Of a stretch of 64,000 nucleotides of DNA, positions 11,889 through 24,000 are shown piece by piece. Each line of letters begins with the position of its first letter. Positions within the stretch are counted from its first letter, which is position 1. The notes beneath the pieces are model-generated. The model had not been told where the DNA came from and made no database searches. It worked only from the letters and a program-made list of their open reading frames with translations. Location: contig NC_134843.1 of the NCBI RefSeq assembly GCF_965363235.1, positions 65,263,865-65,327,864 of the forward strand. Direction: 5' to 3'. This DNA comes from Mytilus galloprovincialis (taxonomy: Eukaryota > Mollusca > Bivalvia > Mytilida > Mytilidae). Made by a program: the position numbers and the translations under genes.

Positions 11889-12153
11889 CAGCCGATTTCA
11901 ATTAGTGTGTAGGCAAAGGTAATACCTTTGGTTAGCTTGCTTGCTAGGCGAACCGTGAAGTCATTGTTAGGTTAGGCAAATCACCTTCCTTTAAAAGTAG
12001 ACTAGTCCGACATATAACCAATCTATCTGTCTGTAGTGCTCGGCTACTTCGAAAGGAGGGTATATACCTTAACTTATAATGACTTCACGGTTCAACTAGC
12101 AAGCACGCTTACCAAAGATATACATTAACCTACACACTGTATGGAATCGGCTG
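11889..12153. mobile_element. 265-bp MITE with about 80-bp inverted repeats
   Basis: The ends CAGCCGATT and AATCGGCTG are inverted. Inside, TGTGTAGG, GCTTGCTTGCTAG and GAACCGTGAAGTCATT on the left match inverted partners on the right. No open frame. Confidence 0.8.
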
Positions 12154-12159
12154 GTTATG

Positions 12160-12565
12160 ATAATTATGTTAGTCCATTGTTGTGTAGAAATTTATGACGA
12201 TGGTGTAAAATATATTTATTGAAGTAAATAATTGCCTTTCATATAAGTGAATAAGACTTTAAAAGGGTACACCCTGCCGCAAGGTAATCAACTTTGAGCA
12301 GTGACTACACGAGCGCTCTTCGATACAGTAAAATTTCTATATTGTTTTGTTTGTACTTGTGTTTTGAATTCTGTTAATTCTTCTTTCGTTGTGTTTATAT
12401 TACATGTAAATGTTTTACTGTACTAATTTTTAGCGAAGTTCTTTAATTTTAACTTTAATTTAGTTAACTAACTGACCTTGATTAAAAGAGGACGGATTGA
12501 GATATAAGAAAAGAATTAAAACCTCTAGATAGTCATGGGCCTGTCCTGTGTCAGTAAGATTACAA
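12160..12565. other. Intergenic DNA, nothing recognised
   Basis: No open frame or repeat structure that I could support. Confidence 0.4.
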
Positions 12566-12569
12566 AAAT

Positions 12570-12930
12570 AAGAAGATGTTGTATGATGGCCAATTAGACA
12601 ACTCTCCTCAAAAGTCCAAAAGACACAGAAATTAAAACAACTATATGTCTACGCACGGACTTCAACAATGAGAAAAAAAACCTTACCGTATAATCAGCTA
12701 TAAAAGGCCCTTAAATTACTAATGTAAAACGATTCAAACGAGAAAACTAACGGCCTGATTTATATACAAAATAATGAACGAAAAATAAATATGTTACACA
12801 GCAACAAACGACAACCACTGAATTACAGGCTCCTTACTTCGTACAGACACATACATACAGAATGTGGCGGGGTTAAACATGTTAGCGGGCTCCAAACTCT
12901 CCCCTTAAGCTGGGACAGTGATGTAACAGT
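12570..12930 (+). repeat. Dispersed repeat, GACAACTCTCC family (long copy)
   Basis: GATGGCCAATTAGACAACTC, then AACGATTCAAACGAGAAAAC and GCGGGGTTAAACATGTTAGC. The long form of a repeat with copies at 13668, 14745(-), 17413, 17840(-), 18757, 41741, 43545(-) and 62851(-). Confidence 0.7.
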
Positions 12931-13396
12931 ACTAGTTCAACGTAAGAACAAACTATAAAAAGTAGGTGAAAAGATTAGTTTTATGCTATTGTGTGTTTTG
13001 TCATTTTAGAGAAAGTGTTCGATGGCAGATCTAGATCTTTGATAGTCCTAAGTCCCTGGGGAAGTCACAGATCGAATTGACATATAATATAGGCTCCTCT
13101 CTATTGTTGAAGAGAGTTTGTCGAATGTTGACTGCTAGATATGTATTAAGGTATTTTTCTTGGAGGGTGGTTGAGGTTATCGTATTGGCCTATTGTACCA
13201 ATCAAATATGTGCAAACTATCCTTTCGTTGGGTTGGTGTCTGTTTTTTCACCCTCGTGTTGTGCTGTACTGTATACATGTATACTGTTTGTTCTCATGGT
13301 GTACAGATTTTGTTTTGATTTTGTCGATAATGTATTGCGTTGGTGAGAAATTCAATTTTACCGAGTAATATCCATTTACATACTATTCCGATATGG

Positions 13397-13402
13397 TATA
13401 TA

Positions 13403-13433
<31 letters not shown>
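13397..13433. repeat. AT dinucleotide microsatellite
   Basis: Alternating TA over about 37 bp with one G interruption. Confidence 0.9.
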
Positions 13434-13667
13434 AGTCTTGTGGCGATTTAACGGATAAGCATGGTCTTTCAGGGGTTACCGGTGTCGAAGGATACAATAA
13501 ATTTTCAACTGATGTGCAATTTCATTTTATCTCATTGGGCTACATTTATCATTTAATTTACGTTTTACACTAGTTCCCTGGGGATATCAGGAAAAAGGGA
13601 CGGTCACTTTAGTTTAAGGAGGATCGGGACTGGCAGTGACATATTATATTATATAATAGTATAACAG

Positions 13668-13835
13668 ATATAGGAAGATGTGGTGTGAGAGCCAATGAGA
13701 CAACTCTCCATCCAAATAATAATTTATAAAAGTAAACCATTATAGGTTAATGTACGGCCATCAACACGAAGCTGAATATCTGACTTAGGACAGGTGCAAA
13801 CATTTGCAGCGGGATTAAACGTTTTAATGGTACCA
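13668..13835 (+). repeat. Dispersed repeat, GACAACTCTCC family
   Basis: AGATATAGGAAGATGTGGTG, GCCAATGAGACAACTCTCC and AAAAGTAAACCATTATAGG, then GACTTAGGACAGGTGC. Confidence 0.7.
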
Positions 13836-13839
13836 AACC

Positions 13840-14740
13840 TTCTCCCTTTTTCTGAAGCAATAGTATATTTAACATCACAACATAGAAAAACACACGATAA
13901 AATATTTGTAATATAACAGTCAATGGAATATTCACATTACACCTGGAATACGCAATTTAGGATATGGCTTCCGAAAACTTCTCCTTCACTAGCAAATCTA
14001 ATAAAGGTCACACGAAAATAAACTGTTCGAAACACCCTTATTTAATTTGTATCGCAAGTTCAAAATATTCCCTAAACCCATATCCGCTATTTATGAAATT
14101 TATTGTTACTTTAGGATTGTATTTTTGACATAAGGGTTTGCGTCACACATAAAATAATGCACTTAGTCTGGGTGTTAAATTGGTGTATTATCTTCTGAAA
14201 GATTGTTTATATTTGCCTAACCTAACAACCATTCAATGGCGAGGTAGACTATGTAATCTATCCCACGTGGTTTCAAGTTTACTATACATTAGATGCCACC
14301 GTCTAAATAACTTTTTTTGGAAGTTGATACCCTTTAACGGTAAGAATAGTTACTTTTTTTCTGAAATGATATTGCAAATTTATCTATCTTTACTTGTTGC
14401 TAAATTGTAAGTCTTAAGAATATTAAGATAGCGCTAAGACTATTTTTAATATACGTTTAAACATGTTAGTCCTAGTAAGTTAGTACAACATGCATTTCTA
14501 CAGAAGAATGTATTTTTAATGTGTGGTAAATTGCAAGACTTAGTGTAAGTGATGCATTTGTCCTGAATTGTTTAGGTTTTTTTTTGTATTTGTTTTTATC
14601 TAATGCTTTTATAATTTTCATGATCATTCTTTGCTTTGACGCTTTGACATAATTGTTTTCTTTCCTATTACGAATTCTTAAAAGCACCGATTTTATAAAT
14701 AAAAGGACTCTTCTTCGCTTTTGACTGAACTGTTTTCTAT
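13840..14740. other. Intergenic DNA, no gene seen
   Basis: Short open frames only (for example 14180-14410 and 14472-14858 on the minus strand), without recognisable domains. Confidence 0.45.
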
Positions 14741-14744
14741 GCAT

Positions 14745-14965
14745 GGAATTATGGGGACCTATATAGCTTGCTGTTTTGTGTGAGTCAAGGATCTGTGCTG
14801 AAGGCCATACTCTGGCATTTTTGGAACCTTTTATAGCCTGCTGTTCGGTGTGAGCCAATTCTTCGTGTGGAAGGCCGTACTTTGACCGTTATTGGTTTAC
14901 TTTTTACAAATTGTGATGGAGAGTTGTATCATTGGCACTCATGACCACGTCTTCTTATATCTATA
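14745..14965 (-). repeat. Dispersed repeat, GACAACTCTCC family, reverse, internally duplicated
   Basis: TAGCCTGCTGTTCGGTGTGA-like block occurs twice (about 14765 and 14831), then GGAGAGTTGTATCATTGGCA and CTTCTTATATCTATATG. Confidence 0.65.
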
Positions 14966-14969
14966 TGTA

Positions 14970-15690
14970 CAAAATCTTTAGTTAACAATTTGTATAAATG
15001 AATGGAAATGCGTCATACTTTAAAACGAGACAGCTAACCAGGATCAATATTTAAAGGTGAAAACGTATCTAAAGGTTTTAACCAATTGATAAGTGAAGCT
15101 TTATTAAGTTCTGATTTTAGATAATTTGTAGATAATTATATTTAAAAGAGAATCCAAAGATATTATTAACTACATATGCTGTATGTGTCGGTATTCATTT
15201 ATAATGTTAACTTGTTCTCGTCCTGAACATGCATGAAATATTTGTCACTGGACGTTAAGCAACAAACAATCAATCATCAATCGGTATACAATTGTTATGT
15301 GTTAATTCTGTATCAAAACAATCAATATTATAAATCTCTCCAATTGTCCCTTCAAAATTCGGTATCATATTAATTATGTAAATTTTTGTAACTAGAATTA
15401 CCGCTTTGTTTCGCGTCATCCCACTAATTTCCCCACTCCAATTAGAACATACATAAAAGTATAGCCCTTCCCTGACAATTATATAGTGCTTTTGATCAGT
15501 GTCATTGTTTACTTAAACTAACTAACAAATGCAGATATGAAGCGTTGGATGAAACAGAAATATATTTACAAGATTGTGAGCCAAATGTTACTTGTTCATG
15601 AGTTTTTATTAAACATTGAGGATTAATGCAATCACTAGTTCACTTATCTAAGATATCCCGAAAACCAGGGGTTATTTTGTAGTAGTAGGC
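14970..15690. other. Intergenic DNA, nothing recognised
   Basis: AT-rich sequence with no supported feature. Confidence 0.4.
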
Positions 15691-15691
15691 A

Positions 15692-15850
15692 GCGGTGGAT
15701 TTAGGAGGGGACAGGGGACCCGGGCCCTCCTTTTGTTTTGGAAAATGTGTTTGATTATATAGGGAATCACTGAATCATGTCTGGAGCGAGCCCCCTTTTG
15801 GCAGTCAATGGACCCCCTTTTATGAAAATTTCTGGATTTGCCACTGTGGT
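15692..15850. mobile_element. MITE-like repeat (GGTGGAT family)
   Basis: Starts CAGCGGTGGATTTAGGAGGG and ends TCTGGATTTGCCACTG, an imperfect inverted pair. Contains runs of G and C like the copy at 30255. Confidence 0.55.
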
Positions 15851-16407
15851 TGCCTTCGGAACAGATGTATTTCACTACGAGACATTAAACATTGGTGGAA
15901 AATTATTATGTAGAAAGGTGATATGTACTGACAATTTAGAATATACCAGGTTTCTATGAAGTTAAACTTTAAGGTAAAATTGTAGAAATCTGTGAAAATT
16001 AAGCAAAAATGATCGAATATATCGGGATTTTGAATTGATAAACTAACACCTTCAGAACTTACACTTACAATGTGATTATAATAGTTTTTTGCATTCTTAA
16101 AAAAACCTCTTCGAGTGAAATTGACGAGAAAGTGTTTACAATATATACCTAAATAATGTACAACAAAAAATGTAGATTATCCTACTGACCTACGCTTGAA
16201 CTTTTGTTTCGACTGAAAAGATAAAAGAACCTTTAGGTTTTAATCATCGAAGGCACGATGGAATTCAACCAAATAAATCGATAGTCAGATTGTCGGAATT
16301 TTCTTATGTAGAAATTACATTGATAGTCAGATTATCAGAATATTATTATATATAGGGTTACAAAAAAACCCAGTTTTTAATGTAAAGAAAATCTTCAAAC
16401 TGAAATG

Positions 16408-17330
16408 TCTACACTGTGTTCCTATCATTGTAAATGTAGAGGCTTATGTCAACACTGTGTTCCTATCATTGTAAATGTAGAGGCTTATGTCTACACTGTG
16501 TTCCTATCATTGTAAATGTAGAGGCTTATGTCTACACTGTGTTCCTATTATTGTAAATGTAGAGGCTGATATCTACACTGTGTTCCTATCATTGTAAATG
16601 TAGAGGCTTATGTCTACACTGTGTTCCTATCATTGTAAATGTAGAGGCTTATGTCTACACTGTGTTCCTATTATTGTAAATGTAGAGGCTGATATCTACA
16701 CTGTGTTCCTATCATTGTAAATGTAGAGGCTTATGTCTACACTGTGTTCCTATCATTGTAAATGTAGAGGCTTATGTCTACACTGTGTTTCTATCATTGT
16801 AAATGTAGAGGCTTATATCTACACTGTGTTCCTATCATTGTTAATGTAGAGGCTTATGTCTACACTGTGTTCCTATCATTGTAAATGTAGAGGCTTATGT
16901 CTACACTGTGTTCCTATCATTGTAAATGTCGAGGCTTATGTCTACACTGTGTTCCTATCATTGTAAATGTAGAGGCTTATGTCTACACTGTGTTCCTATC
17001 ATTGTAAATGTAGAAGCTTATATCTACACTGTGTTCCTATCATTGTAAATGTAGAGGCTTATGTCTACACTGTGTTGTAAATGTAGAGGCTTATGTCTAC
17101 ACTGTGTTCCTATCATTGTAAATGTAGAGGCTTATGTCTACACTGTGTTCCTATCATTGTAAATGTAGAGGCTTATGTCTACACTGTGTTCCTATCATTG
17201 TAAATGTAGAGGCTTATGTCTACACTGTGTTCCTATCATTGTAAATTTAGACGCTTATATCTACACTGTGTTCCTATCATTGTAAATGTAGAGGCTTATA
17301 TCTACACTGTGTTCCTATCATTGTAAATGT
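16408..17330 (+). repeat. Minisatellite, 41-bp unit, 23 copies
   Basis: The unit starts TCTACACTGTGTTCCTATCA and ends GTAGAGGCTTATG. Twenty-three starts are visible at 41-bp spacing, with one shortened unit near 17063. A three-unit block (123 bp) marked by TATTATTG and GGCTGATATC variants is repeated at 16449-16571 and 16572-16694. Confidence 0.95.
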
Positions 17331-17412
17331 TTCCAATTTATTTGCTCTACCTCTTCCCCTGTTCATTCTAACACGTGTGTTTGTTATTGATTAGTTTCCA
17401 TCTATGCTATGT

Positions 17413-17620
17413 AGATATAGGAAGATGTGGTGTGAGTGACAATAAGACGACTCTCCATCCAAGTTGCAATTTATAAAAGTAAACCATTATAGGCCAAAGT
17501 ACGTATACAGAGCCTTGGCTCACACCGAACAGCAAGCTATAAAGGGCCCGAAAAATTACTATTGTAAAACCATTCAAACGGGAAAACCAACGGTATAATT
17601 ATATAAAAACGAGAAACATA
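17413..17620 (+). repeat. Dispersed repeat, GACAACTCTCC family
   Basis: GATATAGGAAGATGTGGTGT, ACTCTCCATCCAAGTTGCAA, CTCACACCGAACAGCAAGC and CATTCAAACGGGAAAACCAA. Confidence 0.7.
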
Positions 17621-17839
17621 TACATGTACATTCAATACGTACCTCAAACGTATGCATAAAATATTGAAATGAAAATATTTAAGATCTCAGATGTTACCGT
17701 GCAGTATGCAAAGTTACAATAAGTAATAGTTTAAAGTCACAAAGATTTTAATGCATTTAGGGAGATTACAATATCAAGCTAGTACGCTACCCTGACACTG
17801 TGACAACAAACTGCACAATATATCTTGTACGGTGACATA

Positions 17840-17925
17840 TAGTTGTTAATATCTGTGTCAGTTAGCCTCTTGTGGAGAGTTGTCTCATTGGCAATCATAC
17901 CATACATGTTTCTTCTTTTTATATG
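17840..17925 (-). repeat. Dispersed repeat, GACAACTCTCC family, reverse
   Basis: CTTGTGGAGAGTTGTCTCAT then TGGCAATCATACC and TTCTTCTTTTTATATG. Confidence 0.75.
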
Positions 17926-17929
17926 CAAT

Positions 17930-19065
17930 TGCTTAAGCGCATAAGGTCAATTGTTCAATTGCTGGTCAAGCATTGAGACTAATTCAAACATTGTACTGTA
18001 TAAAAAGAATAGTTATGTGTATAAAGAGTGTCCTTTGAAAAACATTTTTTCACAATTGTAAAAGAAGATGTTCTTTCAAGTTATGAGCAGTTCTCTTTTT
18101 ATTCTGCAGTTGTTAACTGCATGTGGGATTATCAAACAATCCAAAAATAGGGAACAGAAATCCCTTTTTTAAAATAGTGCACGGAAACCAAACTTGTTGT
18201 TTATCAACGGGACCAACGAAATACCAGATCCATTATCTCCTCTGTCGGAGTTTTCCAGAGACCCAGTTTAATTTCTCACTTTGATGAGGACCAGTGTTTT
18301 ACGTTTTTATCTACCCTTTCTTGTGATTTGTAGGAATGAAACAACTTTAAAACTGTGCGACAAATGCACAGTATCTTGTAATGGAAAGGGTATTCATATC
18401 AATTCTGTATGCAGAAAAAAAAACCAACTCTATCAAGGTTGTATTGTTTATCATCCTGACCTTTTTTTTAAGTACATTTGTATTATAAATAACGGTAGCG
18501 CAGCCGTACTTATGCTGTCAAGAAGATACCTCTGGTGTACTTTCGAACGTAATTTACTTTCTTTTCCTTTAAAACACTTGTTATAACTACACAAATATTT
18601 GATCGTACATGTACCAGTGTTATCTACTGTAATGATTTTCTGCGTAATTTATATGTCTGAAAGTAAATGACAGAAAGGCAAAACACTCCAAATAAGCTTA
18701 GATAACGACAACAATATTCTTGGATTTAGATCTTTCTTAACAGTATATTTAAAAAAGAAGATGCGATATGATTGCCAATTAGACAACTCTCCACAAGAGA
18801 CCAACTATTCAATTTGTCTTGTTCAAATTATTTCCTTCAATTTTTCAGATTTTCAAACGTTTAAATTTATTTAAGGAATGACTAGTATTTTTTTGTGTGT
18901 CTATGTATACATTAAATAATCCAAGTAAACTTCTTAGCTCGCCAGTTTAATGATGACAACACTAAATATATAAGTTATGTTTTGCGTAAAATGTATATGA
19001 CTAACATTCGAATGTACTAGATCTTTTACATATCGATAATGATAATTTCAAAAAAGAATTGTTAA
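17930..19065. other. Intergenic DNA, no gene seen
   Basis: Apart from the short repeat at 18757, only open frames without domain support, such as 18281-18586. Confidence 0.4.
18757..18813 (+). repeat. Dispersed repeat, GACAACTCTCC family, short copy
   Basis: AAGAAGATGCGATATGATTG, then GCCAATTAGACAACTCTCC and ACAAGAGACCAAC. Confidence 0.75.
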
Positions 19066-19069
19066 GTAT

Positions 19070-19912
19070 TAAATTTATATATATTAAGATCCATTTTGTT
19101 ACATCTTGTGATCAATTGTATTTGGCAATCGACAATGGCAGTCGTCAGCAGGGTTAAAGAACATCAGTTGTTCAACCTATTAGTCAAATGTGTTTTGTTT
19201 AAATATACTTTTTCACTTTTTTTGGTCTTTTGGAAAATGTTGTTTGTGCTGTATTTAGACCCTTCTACAACGAAATTTGTTTTACATGCACACGTATAAA
19301 AATTGCGGTTTTTATCCAACGCAATCATAGGTTTGAACGTAGTTTTCAATTTAGACTTGTTTATATTTTTTCGTTTGGGCTTGTATCATATTTTCCCTCC
19401 GGTTTATATGATCCGTTCATCCTATATTGACTCTTAAAACGCAAGAGTCTATCTTAAATTGAGGGTAAATTATATGGCCTTCCAAATACCGTTTCGATCC
19501 CTAACATCACTGAAGAGACATATATTGTCGAAATCTAGATCTGGTGTACAAAAAAATATTGACACCTTATGTTTGTGGCATAACATCTGGGCCACAAGTT
19601 TATTGTTTTCTGTTTAGCATTAAATTTATATTAAGATTCATTTTGTTACATCTCGTGATCAAATTTATTTGGCAATCGCCAATAGCAGTCAGCAGGGTTA
19701 AAGAACATCCGTTGTTCAACCTGTTAGTCAAATGCGTTTTGTTTAAATATACTTTTTCACTTTTTTGGTCTTTTGGAAAATGTTGTTTGTGCTGTATTTA
19801 GACCCTACTACAACGAAATTTGTTTTACATGCACACGTATAAAAATTGCGGTTTTTATCCAATGCAATCATAGGTTTGAACGTAGTTTTCAATTTAGACT
19901 TGTTTATATATA
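19070..19912 (+). repeat. Pair of about 295-bp direct repeats
   Basis: 19070-19372 and about 19620-19912 share almost the same sequence (for example GCAGGGTTAAAGAACATC, CATGCACACGTATAAAAATT), separated by about 245 bp of unrelated DNA. Class unknown; not coding. Confidence 0.85.
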
Positions 19913-20019
19913 TATTAAAGGAAGTATCCTGAAAAATGTCCGTAAAGATGTATTAATATATTGATATATTATGTACGTACTCACATCCGGACGGACCGGT
20001 GACCGAAGACTCTTATTTG

Positions 20020-20330
20020 AAATCCTAAGCCTCGTATTGGGAATCCGAAGCCTTGTATTGGGAATCCGAAGCGTAGTATCGGGAATCTTAAGCCTCATAT
20101 TGGGAATCCAAAGCCTCGTATCGGGAATCCTAAGCCTCGTATTGGGAATCCGAAGCCTTGTATTGGGAATTCGAAGCGAAGTATCGGGAATCTTAAGCCT
20201 CATATTGGGAATCCAAAGTCTGGTATCGGGAATCCGAAGTCTTGTACTGGGAATCCGAAGTCTTGTATTGGGAATCCGAAGCCTCGTATGATCTTGTATT
20301 GCGAATCCGACTCCTCGTATTTGGAATCCG
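20020..20330 (+). repeat. Minisatellite, 21-bp unit, about 14 copies
   Basis: Unit AAGCCTCGTATTGGGAATCC plus one base. A five-unit block (105 bp) is repeated twice with matching variants (AAGCGTAGTATCGGG versus AAGCGAAGTATCGGG). The 21-bp period keeps frames open on both strands, which explains the long repetitive open frames there. It ends about 130 bp before the copy A start codon. Confidence 0.93.
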
Positions 20331-20437
20331 TTATCTTCAGCTCTGACCATGAAAAATAACACCCTACAATGGTCTATATATTTTCAACAAAATTTATTAT
20401 TATCACCTTTGCTAAATAACTATTTTGCTTAGTTGAA

Positions 20438-20451
20438 TTTTGTCATTTTAG
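20438..20451 (+). promoter_or_regulatory. Acceptor-like tract before the copy A start codon
   Basis: TTTTGTCATTTTAG lies eight bases before the ATG of copy A and recurs exactly before copy B (38719-38732), while the DNA further upstream differs. This suggests a real 3' splice site joining an upstream, possibly non-coding, exon. Confidence 0.4.
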
Positions 20452-20459
20452 ATTTGAAC

Positions 20460-21012
20460 ATGGAGGAAAAATCTAAAGAGGAACAACAGAACGGTGGTAA
20501 TTCAATAGACGTTCCACCACCGTACAGTATGGCCACGTCTGCTGGAAACTCTAAAACGCCCCCAATGGGAACGAAGACAATTCTCAAAAATGTTCTTGTC
20601 GTCAGTGTTGGATTTATGTTCCTATTTACATCATTCCAGTCCCTATCAAATCTACAAAGTACATTAAACAAAGAGGAAGGACTTGGAACAGGTGGATTGT
20701 CTATAGTATATGGCGCCCTTGTTGTATCATGCATGCTGTTTCCATCTTTTGTTATCGCGCATCTTGGATGTAAATGGACTGTGGCATTATCAATGTTGTG
20801 TTATATTGTCTATATGGCATTTAACTTTTATGCCGTATGGGGAACCATCATACCAGCTTCAATAATTGTTGGATTAGGCGCAGCCACATTATGGTCCGCT
20901 AAGTGTGCATATCTTACGCAAATTGCTGTGTGGTATGCTAAATTGACAGGCGCAACGGAAGATGACGTCATTAATAGATTCTTCGGTTTCTTCTTCATGA
21001 TATTTCAAACAA
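20460..21012 (+). CDS. UNC93A-like copy A, exon 1
   Basis: Encodes residues 1-184 and the first base of codon 185: polar N-terminus with PPPY (19-22), then the first hydrophobic segments up to FFMIFQT. Donor GTAAGT follows at 21013; the intron is in phase 1. Confidence 0.92.
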
Positions 21013-24000
21013 GTAAGTCAGATTTCATTATTGACTTAATTGAACAGATTTGAAGACAATTTGATTCTCAACAAGAAGATAGATCTATACCCTTTTAAAA
21101 TATTAGTTATGGTTAGGAAGCATAATGGGTTCGTTATTTTTGTTATCTTGGATGAAGGTGTGGATGGGGTTTACAGAATAGATATAAGAATGGGCAAAAC
21201 GTGCAAAGAAAAGAGAAAAATGAAGCAAAAACAATAGTAGGGTTTTAGAATATAAAGAATAGACAATAATGGGCAAAAAGTATAATGAATAGAAAAAGTA
21301 ACATAAACAAATTAAAAGATTACATAAAGAAAGACCTCTAGCCGTACCCACTTGTATTACCAGTTTAGTGCAACATGCCTTTGACGTGGGAATCCATATT
21401 GTTTCGAAATTTTTGACAATTTGAAATAACCTTTCATTTTTAGCTCACCTGACCCGAAGGGCCAAGTGAGTTTTTCCCATCACTTTGCGTCCGTCTCCGT
21501 CGTCGTTAACTTTTACAAAAATCTTCTCCTCTGAAACTACTGGGCCAAATTAAACCAAACTTGGCCACAATCATCATTGGGGTATTTAGTTTAAAAAATG
21601 TGTCCGGTGACCTGACCAAACAACCAAGATGGCCGCCATGGCTAAAAATAGAACATAGGGGTGAAATGCAGTTTTTGGCTTATAACTAAAAAACCAAAGC
21701 ATTTAGAGCAAATCTGACATGGGTGAAATTGTTTATCAGGTCAAGCTCTATCTGCCCTGAAATTTTCCGATGAATCGGACAACCCGTTGTTGGGTTGCTG
21801 CCCCTGAATCAGTAATTTTAAGGAAATTTTGCTGTTTTTGGTTATCTTGAATATTATTATAGATAGAGATAAACTGTAAACAGCAAAAAAGTTCAGCAAA
21901 GTAAGATTTACAAATAAGTCAACATGACCGAAATAGTCAATTGACCCCCTAAGGAGTTATAGTCCTTTATAGTCAATTTTTAACAATTTTCATAAAATTT
22001 GTAAATTTTTATTAACATTTTCCATTGAAACTACTGGGCCAAGTTCATTATAGATAGAGATAATTGTAAGCAGCAAGACTGTTTAGTTAAGTAAGATGTA
22101 CAAACACATCACCATCACCAAAACACAATTTTGTCATGAATACATCTGCTTCCTTTGTTTAATATTCACATAGACCAAGGTGAGCGACACAGGCTCTTTA
22201 GAGCCTCTAGTTACTCTGAAAGAGTGTTTTCTTGTCGCATATTTCCTTCTAAACGTTTCACAGAGAACATTTTGAAACTTAATAGTTTTGATCAGATGCA
22301 TGTAAACAAAACATGTTTCCAGTTTTGGAGTTTGTTATTCTATATTCCATAAAAAGCTTTTAAGAGCTTATATTTGTATCGTTTTATATATGTGAACCGA
22401 TTCAAAATAAAATGTTCGTATTCGTATTCGTATTGTCCGTATTTAAAAAAAACCAACAACACCAAGAATGTTAATTTTCAGTTTTTTAAACAACCAAATC
22501 GTTAGCCTTTTAATGTAAAAAATATCAAATAATTGATTTAAAAGTAACCATAAATATCAAGGTTTAGGTGAACATGTAAATGTTATATGACAAGTGCATC
22601 TCCATTGCTTTTAACATTTGAAAAGACAACTAAGGATATTTTTTTTCAAGAATTCAAGGACATGTTGTTTTAGTACATTTACTTCCGTTTTCTGTATATG
22701 ATTCGAGTTTCAAGAGAAAACGCACTTGATATAGTGTATACAAGACATTATTTCAACAACTAGAAAATGATACGAAGTAATGTATGTAAGGTATAATAGG
22801 TGTCTTTTTCTGAACTTCCTTCTGGTTATGTTGCAAAAATACTTTTTCGTTTAAAACAAAAATTGCACCAGGTATCAATCAATATACAACGAAAAACCTA
22901 GAACTCGAAGAAAAATAAATTATCAAAAAAATGAATGTTGTAAAGCATATTTTTGTACTTTTCAGAAAAAAAAAATCATTTTTAAAATCAAGGGCAGATA
23001 ATTCTTATTCATCGGAACAGTTACCGTAAATGATAAGCTCACTAGCTCAGTGAAGTAACATCAAGCGGAACTCTTCATTAGAATATCGCAACAACGTTGC
23101 CTGTAGGCAAATGTGTTTAAATTACTCATACATTACGTTATAACTAAGATAATTTTGGTGCAAATGAAATGCCAATTGTCGCAAAAGCAAATCACCCGAA
23201 CTAATGCTGCCGTTCTTCGAATCCTGACACGCGTTTCCCAGAATACGTAGTTCTTGATGAATAAAAGATATGAGGAGAATCGTATGGCATCATTAAAATA
23301 CATTTCTGAACTTATTATATAATTTAACAAACATGCAAGTGCAATTATAGCTAATAGGCATAAAAAGACTGAATAAATAATTTTAAACTTGCAGGAACCT
23401 GTTCTTAAATATGATTTTTAGAATGTTTTAACTGATTGTGCCTTTAATATATTCAGGTCAGATTTGGGGTAATTTGATCTCATCCACCGTGTTTGCTGTA
23501 ACGCCAGGGAATACCACAGAAGATTTAGAGTTATGTGGGGCAAATTTTGATCCCACTGCTCCAGTAGCAAATAATTCTAACTTGGATAGACCGGATGATA
23601 CAAAGGTTTGTGAAAACTTCACCTTCGTTAAATTTTTGTGATAATATAAGTAAACTATCAAATATTTAATAAAATAGAATTGAGAACGGAAAAGGCGATG
23701 TGTCAAAGAGACAACAACCCGACCAAAAAGCCCAAGGCAACCATTAATGGGTCTTCATGTAGCATGAAAATTCCGCATCCGGAGGCGGGCTTAAGCTGGC
23801 CCCTTAACAAAAAGGTGTACTACTTCAGTGAAAATGGACGTCACACTAAAATTCTTAACATTTATGAACTAAAATTTAAAAAAAAGATACATACAAGACT
23901 AACAAAGGCTTGTAGCTTCTGACTTGGGACAGGCGCAACCAGGCATAAAGCATGACATTTATGATAGCGTGTTGTTTTTATTTTTCTCTTGCTGGTGGGC

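Noticed and set aside
13077-13346. 89-codon open frame rich in hydrophobic residues
   Set aside because: Overlaps a second open frame in another phase, no family match, and uses an unusual start; likely chance.
18281-18586. Cysteine-containing 101-codon open frame, considered as a small secreted protein
   Set aside because: No signal peptide pattern I trust, no splice sites and no repeat of the cysteine spacing.
19070-19912. Solo or paired LTRs of a retroelement
   Set aside because: No primer site, polypurine tract or coding part between the direct repeats; kept as a plain duplication.
19904-20362. Long minus-strand open frame with RLRIPNT repeats, and its plus-strand partner LVLGIRS
   Set aside because: Both come from the 21-bp minisatellite, whose period keeps frames open on both strands; there is no flanking coding signal.
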